A stretch of DNA of 6,799 nucleotides from NCBI GenBank assembly GCA_017860375.1, contig JAGDMB010000308.1, positions 1 through 6,799 of the forward strand, written 5' to 3'. A program made the position numbers and the translations under genes. This DNA comes from Bacteroidota bacterium. GTDB taxonomy: Bacteria; Bacteroidota; Bacteroidia; Bacteroidales; UBA10428. Positions 1-6,771 of this stretch are shown here, one piece after another. The first letter of the stretch is position 1, and each line of letters begins with the position of its first letter. Under the pieces are notes generated by a model. The model was not told where the DNA came from. It did not search any database and saw nothing but the letters and a program-made list of their open reading frames with translations.

Positions 1-773
1 ACTCCATTTTCAAGGTTGTTCAGGGTATTCAGATCCTGGTCGTTCAGATAATCGGAATTCAGGTTCCGGTAAGAATACAGCGGGGCCATCTGTCCTCCCA
101 TGATCCAGGCGTTGTGCCTGTTTTTTTCCTCTTCGCCGGCATTCATTTGCGACAGGTTCTCTGCCATGATCAGGTCGGTTTCGGACAGGGGCCTGTTCTT
201 ATTGTTGCCCTGCCTTACGGCCAGTCCCGGTATGGCGGGATTATTGCCGATAAAAGGCAGATGGGGGTCAATACCTGCCAGCGGGTCGGCCGGACCGGAT
301 AAAACGGATCGCTTCTCATAAGCCGAATCAACTGGCAGTGCTGCCTGACCGGAGATTTCGGTTGAACCGGCTTTGCGAACAGGAAGATTTACGGATCGCA
401 TGGCAGAAGAAAGGACCGGCAGGGATGAGGTTGTTTCAGGGGAAACCTTGGTAATCTCGGGATTCGCCATTTTGATATCATCGGACAGTTGCATTTCACC
501 GGAATTCAACTGTGGCGGGATCGGCTGATTTTCGGCCATCGGGGGCGCAACAGAAAGGACCCTGTGCTGGATATAATAATGATACCCCAGTCCAAGGGAA
601 AGGGTGAGGGCCATACCGGCCGCTATCCTTACGATGAAGACCATAAGCCTCTTTTTCCGGGTATGTCCCAGTTTTTCTGCAATATTCTCCCATGCAGCCT
701 CCCTGGGTCGCTCCTCGAAATGTTCGAGCCGCTCCTTAAACCAGGCATCAAATTGTTCTGCTGAACTTCCCAT
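1..773 (-). CDS. Partial membrane protein downstream of the ECF sigma factor: N-terminal cytoplasmic segment, one TM helix, start of a probable beta-barrel
   Basis: The reading frame is open from an ATG at 773 to the window edge (257 complete codons, no stop), so the C-terminus is missing. Residues 1-42 are charged and cytoplasmic in character, with a PREAAWENIAEKL segment (23-35) like the 'P..xW..I...L' start of many Bacteroidota proteins encoded beside sigma factors. Residues about 43-64 form one hydrophobic helix. Residues about 75-215 are a Pro/Ser/Asn-rich, probably disordered linker. Residues 222-240 (NAWIMGGQMAPLYSYRNLN) resemble the opening strand of an outer-membrane beta-barrel domain. 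The gene starts 2 bases after the sigma factor stop, which implies co-transcription and probably coupled translation. From that context I infer an anti-sigma or sigma-partner role, with a helix in the inner membrane and a linker crossing the periplasm. It could instead be an unrelated envelope protein. The frame is certain; the function is moderate to low. Confidence 0.8.
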   Translation of the reverse strand, partial: MGSSAEQFDAWFKERLEHFEERPREAAWENIAEKLGHTRKKRLMVFIVRIAAGMALTLSLGLGYHYYIQHRVLSVAPPMAENQPIPPQLNSGEMQLSDDIKMANPEITKVSPETTSSLPVLSSAMRSVNLPVRKAGSTEISGQAALPVDSAYEKRSVLSGPADPLAGIDPHLPFIGNNPAIPGLAVRQGNNKNRPLSETDLIMAENLSQMNAGEEEKNRHNAWIMGGQMAPLYSYRNLNSDYLNDQDLNTLNNLENG

Positions 774-775
774 AA

Positions 776-1327
776 TTACATCGTTTTAACCGATAATAAA
801 TAAAACCTGTTCACTTTCTCCTGCAATATGTCCCTGGCTCTGGACAGGTTTGATTTGGAAGTACCTTCCGTAATGCCAAGCATTTCACCGATTTCTTTAT
901 GTGAATATCCTTCAATCGCATACAGATTAAAAACCATACGGTATTTCGGGGAGAGCTCCTGAACAAACCGGATCAGTTCACGTGCATCAATGTCTGAGGT
1001 GAAATCACCCATGTGCTCATGATCGATCTCTTTCAGGTTATCATGAATGTTGATGACCTGGTAATTCGTTCTGAACCGCTCAAGGGCTGTATTTACCATA
1101 ATCCTCCTGATCCATCCTTCAAAGGCCCCTTTGAACCCGAACTGATTGATTTTTTCAAATACTTTTAAGAACCCGTCCTGCAAAATGTCCTGGGCATCAT
1201 CATAATTGCCGGCATACCGCAGGCAGATCCCGAACATTTTTGATTTGAATGTCTCATACAGCTCTTTCTGTGCCAAAGGATTCCTTTCACGGCAGCCGTT
1301 TATGATATGTTCCAGCGAATCAGCCAA
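776..1327 (-). CDS. ECF-family RNA polymerase sigma-70 factor
   Basis: This 183-residue protein has the normal length and layout of an ECF sigma factor, which directs RNA polymerase to a small set of promoters. Region 2 spans about residues 20-88, including CLRYAGNYDDAQDILQDGF (35-53), the typical polymerase-binding helix, followed by the promoter-melting part ending WIRRIMVNTALERFR. Region 4 spans about 118-172, with LSPKYRMVFNLYAIEGYSHKEI and the helix-turn-helix EGTSKSNLSRAR (154-165) that reads the -35 element. The start appears to be TTG at 1327. No in-frame ATG lies between the upstream in-frame stop (TGA, 1348-1346) and residue 31, and starting at residue 31 would remove part of region 2. 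An out-of-frame ATG lies 5 bases upstream. The gene is transcribed away from the serpin and leads directly into the membrane protein ending at 773. The sigma factor's targets cannot be read from this window. Confidence 0.95.
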   Translation of the reverse strand: MADSLEHIINGCRERNPLAQKELYETFKSKMFGICLRYAGNYDDAQDILQDGFLKVFEKINQFGFKGAFEGWIRRIMVNTALERFRTNYQVINIHDNLKEIDHEHMGDFTSDIDARELIRFVQELSPKYRMVFNLYAIEGYSHKEIGEMLGITEGTSKSNLSRARDILQEKVNRFYLLSVKTM

Positions 1328-1346
1328 TTTGCATGCAATGAATGTT

Positions 1347-1354
1347 CAAAATTA
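1347..1354 (-). promoter_or_regulatory. Candidate -7 element for the sigma factor gene
   Basis: Read on the minus strand the sequence is TAATTTTG, an exact match to the Bacteroidota -7 consensus TAnnTTTG. It ends 19 bases before the TTG start at 1327, which would give a leader of roughly 12-15 bases. I see no convincing TTTG or TTG element at the expected -33 spacing, so this is a consensus match only. Confidence 0.4.
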
Positions 1355-1481
1355 CAATGTTTTTTCAATCCTTTGAATCCTTGCACAATGAAAACCATTT
1401 GTAGGATGCAGGGACGGGAAAAAGGGTTGCGTGGAATTAATTTTCTTTGACGGCGCAACGGTTTATTGTGCATATTCATCT

Positions 1482-1489
1482 TACCTTTG
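1482..1489 (+). promoter_or_regulatory. Candidate -7 element for the serpin operon
   Basis: TACCTTTG matches the Bacteroidota -7 consensus TAnnTTTG exactly and ends 17 bases before the serpin ATG at 1507, implying a leader of about 10-13 bases. The -33 position is poor: a TTG occurs at 1466-1468, but the 13-base spacer is shorter than the usual 17-19. Its place just ahead of the lipoprotein start supports it and also argues against translation starting upstream. Confidence 0.45.
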
Positions 1490-1506
1490 TACCAATAAAC
1501 GAGATC

Positions 1507-2742
1507 ATGAAAAATAAAGTTATATTCCTGCTGGTTCTTGCGGCTCTTTTTTCTGCCTGCGAAAAGCAGGATAATACCGGGGAACCCAAAAAGATCAATA
1601 TTTCCAAAACCACCGAACAGGTAATTGCTGCTGATAACCTGTTTGGTTTTTATCTTTTTCAACGTGTGCTGGCCAACGATACCGTTGCCGGTAATATTTT
1701 TATTTCTCCTACCAGCGTCGCCCTGGCTTTGGCCATGACTTACAATGGGGCCGATGGTGAAACCAAAGCTGCGATGGAGGAAACCCTCAGAAAACAAGGT
1801 CTGACCGCCGAACAGCTGAATCAGTCCTATAAGGATCTGATGGATGCACTGGTATCTGTCGATCCGAAGGTTCTCCTTGAAATTGCAAACTCCATCTGGT
1901 ACCGCAACGATGTAGAGGTATTGCCTGAATTCATCAACATCAACCAGAACTATTATAATGCCGAAGTCAATGCCATCGTTTTTAATGACCAGGCAAAAGA
2001 CATCATTAACGGATGGGTTGCTGAAAAAACGCACGATAAGATCACGGAAGTGCTCGATTATATTCCGGAAGACGCCATTATGTACCTGATCAATGCCATA
2101 TATTTCAAGGGCATCTGGCGATCGGAATTTGAGAAGGACAAAACGGCGGACATGCCGTTTTACCTGGCCGATGGATCTCCGGTTCAGGCACCCACCATGC
2201 AGCAGCAGGATACCTTCCGGTATTTCAGAAATGAACTGATGTCAGCCGTGGAATTGCCTTATGGTCAGGGAAACTTCAGCATGATGATCCTGCTTCCCAA
2301 TACCGGCAAAACCACCGGCGATATTGTCGCCTCTCTCAGTATCGAAAACTGGAACGCCTGGATGCAGGAATTCTCAGAACAGGATGTGGTCATGCACTTG
2401 CCGCGGCTGAAATTTGAATACAAAAAGCTTCTCAATGACGATCTTTCGGATATGGGCATGGGCATCGCATTTTCCGATGAAGCCGATTTTTCAAAGATCG
2501 ATCCCACCCGTGACCTGATGATTTCAAGGGTAATCCATAAGACCTTTGTGGAGGTGAACGAAGAAGGAACCGAAGCGGCCGCCGTGACGGTTGTTGAAAT
2601 TGTGGAAACCAGCATTGAGCCGGGAGGGAATGACGGCCCTGTGTATTTTTATGTGGACCGGCCTTTCCTGTTTTTGATCCGGGAAAAAGATACAGGAGCC
2701 ATTTTATTCATAGGAAGAGTGATGAATCCCCTGGAAGAATGA
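1507..2742 (+). CDS. Serpin-family protease inhibitor, predicted surface or periplasmic lipoprotein
   Basis: This 411-residue protein spans the whole serpin fold. Family motifs include NIFISPTSVALALAMTYNGA (63-82), INAIYFKGIW (195-204), LPRLKFEY (298-305), the hinge EEGTEAAAVT (352-361) and the C-terminal RPFLFLI...ILFIGRVMNP (385-408). Inhibitory serpins trap a protease by cleavage of the reactive loop, which then inserts into the central sheet. The small residues from P15 to P9 (G354 to V360) suit insertion, so it is probably inhibitory. Counting 17 residues from the hinge puts P1-P1' at T368-S369. The ATG at 1507 is chosen because it begins a lipoprotein signal, MKNKVIFLLVLAALFSAC, with lipidated C18. 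The following EKQDN is charged, in the manner of Bacteroidota surface-export signals. A TTG at 1447 would extend the frame by 20 residues but would bury the signal peptide. The stop overlaps the next gene. Likely target: serine or cysteine proteases outside the cell or in the envelope; the specific target is unknown. Confidence 0.95.
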   Translation: MKNKVIFLLVLAALFSACEKQDNTGEPKKINISKTTEQVIAADNLFGFYLFQRVLANDTVAGNIFISPTSVALALAMTYNGADGETKAAMEETLRKQGLTAEQLNQSYKDLMDALVSVDPKVLLEIANSIWYRNDVEVLPEFININQNYYNAEVNAIVFNDQAKDIINGWVAEKTHDKITEVLDYIPEDAIMYLINAIYFKGIWRSEFEKDKTADMPFYLADGSPVQAPTMQQQDTFRYFRNELMSAVELPYGQGNFSMMILLPNTGKTTGDIVASLSIENWNAWMQEFSEQDVVMHLPRLKFEYKKLLNDDLSDMGMGIAFSDEADFSKIDPTRDLMISRVIHKTFVEVNEEGTEAAAVTVVEIVETSIEPGGNDGPVYFYVDRPFLFLIREKDTGAILFIGRVMNPLEE

Positions 2743-3197
2743 ACATGAAAGTAAATTCCTTTGGCAGCGCAGGATCGCTGCTGCTGTTTTTTTTTCTGCT
2801 GGCGCAGGGCTGCCAAAGTCCTGCCGGTGGCAATAAGCTTGTATCTTTAAACGAAGCTGAATTTTCAGGTCCCGATACCCTCCAGCTCCCTTATGACCAG
2901 GCGGTGCGGATCGGTGAAACCGGCCGGTCCCTTAGTTTTGACACGCTTTTTCGCGATTCGCGATGTCCCGAAGATGTGAACTGCATCTGGAGTGGAGCCT
3001 GGGAGATCGGTATAAAACTGGTGGCGCGTGATACCACCCATACCCTGAAGCTGGGTACATACCGGCAGACCACCATGGATACAACCCTCGCCGGGTGCAC
3101 CATTCAGGTACTCGATCTGCTGCCCCGCCCGAATACAACCATAAAGCATCCAAAAAGCGATTACCGGGCAATTGTTGTGATCCGCAAGGCAGAGTAA
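2739..3197 (+). CDS. Small lipoprotein of unknown function with an RCPxxVxCIWxG cysteine motif
   Basis: This 152-residue protein (150 if it starts at the second ATG, 2745) has a lipoprotein signal ending LLAQGC, with lipidated C25, then a mature part of about 127 residues rich in beta-type sequence. Its clearest mark is DSRCPEDVNCIWSG (73-86), in which C76 and C82 are close enough to form a disulfide; a third cysteine, C120, lies in TLAGCTIQVLDLLP. I recall similar 'DSRCP..V.C.W.G' segments in uncharacterised secreted Bacteroidota proteins but can attach no function. The ATG at 2739 overlaps the serpin stop as ATGA. The ATG at 2745 has GGAAG seven bases upstream and may be the true start. Either way translation is coupled to the serpin, so the two proteins are probably made together in the envelope. 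A role with the serpin, such as a second inhibitor or a stabilising partner, is inference from position only. Confidence 0.85.
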   Translation: MNMKVNSFGSAGSLLLFFFLLAQGCQSPAGGNKLVSLNEAEFSGPDTLQLPYDQAVRIGETGRSLSFDTLFRDSRCPEDVNCIWSGAWEIGIKLVARDTTHTLKLGTYRQTTMDTTLAGCTIQVLDLLPRPNTTIKHPKSDYRAIVVIRKAE

Positions 3198-3526
3198 CGC
3201 TCCTCTCAGGCTTTTTATCCGTCTGACCTTACTCATGAATAGGAAATCCGCCGGGTCTATTACCCTGTGCTGCTCTGTTCTGATCTTTGCGTCGCTCCTT
3301 GGTTTCTTTTTTAGGGTAAACCTTTCTTCACCGGTCTTATACTATCATTACGTACCGGCCGAGTGTTCATTATCGGACAATCTATGTACCAATTTGTTAC
3401 AAATCCGAATCAAAATGAAGCAGGATACCATGGGTATTTTTATAATAATCGTATGAATATAAAGTTATTAATAACGATGGCATACAATTTGCAAAAAGTT
3501 TTTCCATTGAACCTATTCCTAAACTG
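3198..3526 (+). other. Gene-poor intergenic region ahead of the ABC transporter operon
   Basis: No convincing gene is seen in these 329 bases. A 73-codon frame at 3235-3456 has a hydrophobic start but no recognisable domain or ribosome site. The last 100 bases are AT-rich and probably hold the transporter promoter. The nearest match is TACAATTTG at 3483-3491, one base longer than the TAnnTTTG consensus and without a clear -33 element. A 12-base palindrome lies just upstream of it. No strong hairpin with a T-run was found to end the serpin operon. Confidence 0.5.
3464..3475. repeat. Perfect 12-bp palindrome, possible operator
   Basis: GTTATTAATAAC reads the same on both strands and ends 7 bases before the promoter-like TACAATTTG. 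A dimeric repressor or activator of the transporter operon could bind here. Perfect 12-mers of this kind are expected once or twice by chance in a window this size, so the position is the only real support. Confidence 0.25.
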
Positions 3527-4193
3527 ATGATTGCATTAAAGAATTTACACAAATCTTATGTGACCGGTCAGAATTCCCTCCATGTACTTAAGGGGATCAG
3601 CCTTGAGATTGAAAAGGGTGAAATGGTTTCCATCATGGGGGCATCTGGTTCCGGCAAATCCACTCTGTTGAATGTGGTCGGCATCCTTGACAATTATGAT
3701 TCCGGCGAGTATTACCTTGACGGGATGCTGATCCGGGACATTAATGAAACCAAGGCGGCCCGCCTGCGAAACCACATGATCGGATTCGTATTCCAGAGTT
3801 TTAACCTTATCTCCTTTAAAAATGCCATGGAAAAACCGGAAAAGAAGGAACGCGATCGCCATGGAGTACCTCGACAGGATGGGGCTTAAGGATTGGTGGA
3901 CCCACCTGCCCAGTGAACTTTCCGGTGGTCAGAAACAACGCATCGCCATTGCCCGCGCCCTGATAAGCAAACCCAAGGTCATTCTTGCTGACGAACCCAC
4001 CGGCGCACTTGATTCAGCCACCTCCATGGAAGTGATGGATATCCTGCAGGAAATCAACAATACCGGTATTACCATCATCATTGTGACCCACGAACGGGAT
4101 ATCGCCGAACGCACGCAGAGATCCATAAAACTGAAAGATGGCATGATTGAAAATGTGATTCATCATTCCCTGAATTATAAAGCAGCTGTTTAA
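3527..4193 (+). pseudogene. ABC transporter ATPase (MacB/LolD-like), broken by a deletion and frameshift
   Basis: The two halves of one ATPase lie in different frames. The first (ATG 3527) encodes Walker A GASGSGKST (residues 38-46) and the Q-loop FVFQSFNLI (Q90), then runs out of the family pattern after NAME and stops at 3887-3889. The second continues in the next frame from about 3834, with KRRNAIAMEYLDRMGLKDWW, signature LSGGQKQR, Walker B VILADEPTGALD and the switch histidine VTHERD, and stops at 4191-4193. From Q90 to LSGGQ I count about 40 residues in the joined halves, against 51 in E. coli MacB as I remember it. About 11 residues ('NVxLPLxYxGV' in relatives) are therefore missing, and with the frame change this fits a net loss of 35 bases. 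Neither half could work alone as an ATPase. It heads an operon with the two permeases at 4212 and 5453. It could be a true pseudogene or an assembly fault; simple ribosomal frameshifting would not restore the missing residues. Confidence 0.8.
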
Positions 4194-4211
4194 TTATAAC
4201 CCATCAGAACC

Positions 4212-5441
4212 ATGTTCGATCTTGACAAATGGCAGGAGATCTTCAGTACCATAAACAAAAACCGGATGCGTACTTTTCTAACCGGATTTAGTGTCGCCTG
4301 GGGGATCTTTATACTTATCATATTGCTGGGATCGGGCAGGGGCCTGCAAAACGGCATTGAAAGCCAGTTCCGCCAGGATGCAGTCAATACCATCTGGTTT
4401 GGAGCGGGGACAACAAGCAAGGCATACAAAGGAATGCAACCAGGCCGGCAGGTTAAATTCACCAATGAAGATTATGAATTTGTGAAAAAATCGATTGACG
4501 GAGTCGATCAGATTTCTGCCCGTTATTATATGTGGGATAACCGGGTTATTTCCTACAAGAAGGAATACGGTGTTTTTGATATTTTTTCCATACACCCCGA
4601 TTACCGGGATATTGAAAGTGCAACTCTTGTGGATGGCAGGTTTGTCAACCAGATTGACATCAAAAAGCGCCGCAAGGTAGTGACCATTGGCAAGCCGGTG
4701 AAGGAAGCCCTGTTCAAAAACGGGGAGAATCCCATCGGTGAATACATAAAGGTGAACAATGTCCCCTTCCAGGTTGTGGGGGTATTCGTTGATAAAGTTG
4801 AGAGGGATGAGACGCGCATCTATATACCCATTTCCACCGCACAGATGATAACCGGCGGGGGAAACCGTATTCATAATATGACGATTACAAGCAACCTGTC
4901 TGCCAAGGAAAGCGAGGGGCTGGAAAAAACCATCCGGACCGAAATGGCTGAAAGGCACAGGTTTGACAAAGATGACGATCAGGCAATGTGGATGTGGAAC
5001 ACATTAAAGGAGTTTAAGAAGTTCACCAACATGTTTATGGGCATACAGATTTTTGTGACCATCATTGGTATTTTTACGATTATCGCCGGCATTGTGGGTG
5101 TCAGCAATATTATGATCATCGTGGTCAACGAAAGGACCAAGGAAATAGGCATACGGAAAGCAATTGGAGCTTCGCCTGCATCGGTCATCGGTATGATTAT
5201 TTTTGAAGCGGTCATTATCACAGGCTTTGCCGGTTACATCGGTCTGATATCCGGAATAGGGTTGCTGGAACTTGGCAGCAGTTTGATTCCCAAGAATGAG
5301 TTTTTCTTAAATCCGGAAGTCGATTTTACCGTTGCGATAGCGGCTACCGCCGTCTTAATTTTGGCCGGAACACTGGCCGGACTGGTGCCGGCAATCAGGG
5401 CTTCGAAGATAAGACCGGTGGTTGCCTTACGGGATGAATAA
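4212..5441 (+). CDS. MacB/FtsX-type ABC transporter permease, first of a pair
   Basis: This 409-residue protein has the four-helix MacB layout: TM1 at about 21-42, a large periplasmic core at about 43-275, then TM2 (279-305), TM3 (325-350) and TM4 (371-394). After TM2 comes NERTKEIGIRKAIGASP (306-322), the conserved cytoplasmic segment of this family that contacts the ATPase, and the end ASKIRPVVALRDE is the usual family tail. Such proteins do not move substrates through a channel in the ordinary way. They transmit ATPase motion across the inner membrane to the periplasm (mechanotransmission), for drug or toxin export, lipoprotein release or envelope control. It follows the broken ATPase by 18 bases and precedes its paralogue by 11, so the three are one operon. 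The frame is intact with no inactivating change. The substrate is unknown. Confidence 0.94.
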   Translation: MFDLDKWQEIFSTINKNRMRTFLTGFSVAWGIFILIILLGSGRGLQNGIESQFRQDAVNTIWFGAGTTSKAYKGMQPGRQVKFTNEDYEFVKKSIDGVDQISARYYMWDNRVISYKKEYGVFDIFSIHPDYRDIESATLVDGRFVNQIDIKKRRKVVTIGKPVKEALFKNGENPIGEYIKVNNVPFQVVGVFVDKVERDETRIYIPISTAQMITGGGNRIHNMTITSNLSAKESEGLEKTIRTEMAERHRFDKDDDQAMWMWNTLKEFKKFTNMFMGIQIFVTIIGIFTIIAGIVGVSNIMIIVVNERTKEIGIRKAIGASPASVIGMIIFEAVIITGFAGYIGLISGIGLLELGSSLIPKNEFFLNPEVDFTVAIAATAVLILAGTLAGLVPAIRASKIRPVVALRDE

Positions 5442-5452
5442 AAAACAAGGAT

Positions 5453-6724
5453 ATGTTTGAAAGGGACAGATGGCAGGAGATATACAGCACGCTGAGAAGC
5501 AATAAGCTGAGAACATTTATGACCGCTTTCGGGGTGTTCTGGGGAATTTTTATGCTCATTGTTATGATGGGCTCGGGCAATGGATTGAAAAATTCAGTCT
5601 TCGACGGATTCCAGGATTATGCCACCAACAGCGCCTTTATCTGGACCCGGCAAACGACCATGCCCTACAAAGGATTGCCCAGGGGCCGCTGGTGGTTGTT
5701 TGACAACGATGATATGAAAGCCCTGAAGGATAATATTAAGGAGATCGATCTGCTGGCCCCCAGAGTACAACCCTGGGCTGGAGAAACCGAAGGCGGAAAC
5801 AATGTGGTAAGGGGGATAAAAACTGCATCCTATACCATTGTGGGTGATTATCCGGCCTTTTTCAGGATCGATCCGGTAAACATTTTACAGGGTCGTGAAA
5901 TAAATGATATTGATATAAGTGAAAAGCGAAAGGTGGCTGTGATCGGCAACAGAGTGAGGGATGAAATGTTTGAAAAAGAGGAAGACCCGATCGGCGAATA
6001 TATCCGTATCCGTGGGGTCTATTTCCAGGTAGTAGGGGTTTTCGAACCCAAAAACAAAAACATGAATTTTGGCGGCGATAAAGAGGCTACCATTATAATG
6101 CCTTTTACTTCACTGCAGATAGCCTATAACCTCGGAGACGAAGTGCATTATTTTGCCGTCACGGCCAAAAAAAATAAATCGGTGGCTGATCTCGAGAAAA
6201 AATGCATGCAGGTTCTGGCCGAACGCAATAAGGTTCATCCTGATGACGAACGTGCATTCGGACATTTCAACCTCGACGAGGAATTTAGAAAAATGAGCGG
6301 ATTGTTCACGGGTATCAGCACACTAATCTGGATCGTCGGAATAGGCACTTTATTGGCGGGTGTGATTGGTGTCAGCAACATCATGCTCATCGTAGTAAAA
6401 GAAAGGACGAAGGAAATAGGCATTCAACGTTCCATCGGCGCATCGCCCTGGAAGATCATCAGCCAGATCATCATGGAATCGGTTGTATTGACTGCATCAG
6501 CCGGTATGCTCGGGTTGTCAATCGGGGCGTTGCTCCTCGAACTGTTGAATTACCAGATGGTAAGCTCCGGTAATAAATCGGAAATGTTTCTGAATCCGGG
6601 AGTGGATTTTCGCATTGCTGTTACCGCCGTCATCGTACTGATCTTTGCCGGTCTTTTTGCAGGATTTATACCGGCACGGAAAGCCGTAAGCATAAAACCT
6701 GTGGAAGCCCTGCGTGCTGAATAA
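5453..6724 (+). CDS. MacB/FtsX-type ABC transporter permease, second of a pair
   Basis: This 423-residue paralogue of the preceding permease has the same plan: TM1 at about 21-41, periplasmic core about 42-285, TM2 (288-315), TM3 (337-364) and TM4 (385-406). The starts align closely (DRWQEIYSTL here, DKWQEIFSTI there), as do the segments after TM2 (KERTKEIGIQRSIGASP, 316-332). The periplasmic cores have diverged more, and this one carries extra residues around 198-210 (EPKNKNMNFGGDK). The pair probably forms a heterodimer, one subunit per ATPase site, although homodimers cannot be excluded. Translation starts 11 bases after the upstream stop. The gene is intact and ends with the family tail VSIKPVEALRAE. 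Confidence 0.94.
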   Translation: MFERDRWQEIYSTLRSNKLRTFMTAFGVFWGIFMLIVMMGSGNGLKNSVFDGFQDYATNSAFIWTRQTTMPYKGLPRGRWWLFDNDDMKALKDNIKEIDLLAPRVQPWAGETEGGNNVVRGIKTASYTIVGDYPAFFRIDPVNILQGREINDIDISEKRKVAVIGNRVRDEMFEKEEDPIGEYIRIRGVYFQVVGVFEPKNKNMNFGGDKEATIIMPFTSLQIAYNLGDEVHYFAVTAKKNKSVADLEKKCMQVLAERNKVHPDDERAFGHFNLDEEFRKMSGLFTGISTLIWIVGIGTLLAGVIGVSNIMLIVVKERTKEIGIQRSIGASPWKIISQIIMESVVLTASAGMLGLSIGALLLELLNYQMVSSGNKSEMFLNPGVDFRIAVTAVIVLIFAGLFAGFIPARKAVSIKPVEALRAE

Positions 6725-6771
6725 CGAAAATGCATATACTTAATAAAATAACAGTTAAATACTTTTCCGCT

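Noticed and set aside
1447..1506. 20-codon N-terminal extension of the serpin from a TTG
   Set aside because: It would place the lipoprotein signal in the interior and would overlap the candidate promoter; the ATG at 1507 gives a standard signal peptide.
1300..2034. Long minus-strand frame of 244 codons opposite the serpin and divergent spacer
   Set aside because: It lies antisense to a clear serpin, crosses into the sigma factor start and resembles no family; it is a shadow of the coding strand.
3301..3330. Possible terminator hairpin GGTTT...AAACC after the serpin operon
   Set aside because: The stem is only 5 pairs with a 12-base loop, and it lies over 100 bases past the stop without a clean T-run after it.
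3235..3456. 73-codon frame with a hydrophobic N-terminus in the intergenic region
   Set aside because: It has no recognisable domain, no ribosome site and no plausible C-terminal half, and the AT-rich end overlaps the likely promoter zone. A small membrane peptide cannot be fully excluded.
3829..3844. Programmed ribosomal frameshift at the A-run in the ATPase
   Set aside because: A shift at AAAAA would join the frames but the product would still lack about 11 residues of the ATPase, and I see no stimulatory hairpin or pseudoknot.
3852..3859. GCGATCGC octamer palindrome
   Set aside because: It is a single occurrence inside coding sequence near the frameshift; there is no repeat array, so chance is sufficient.
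4278..4958. Minus-strand frame of 226 codons opposite the first permease
   Set aside because: It is antisense to a well-supported permease and its translation shows no domain pattern.
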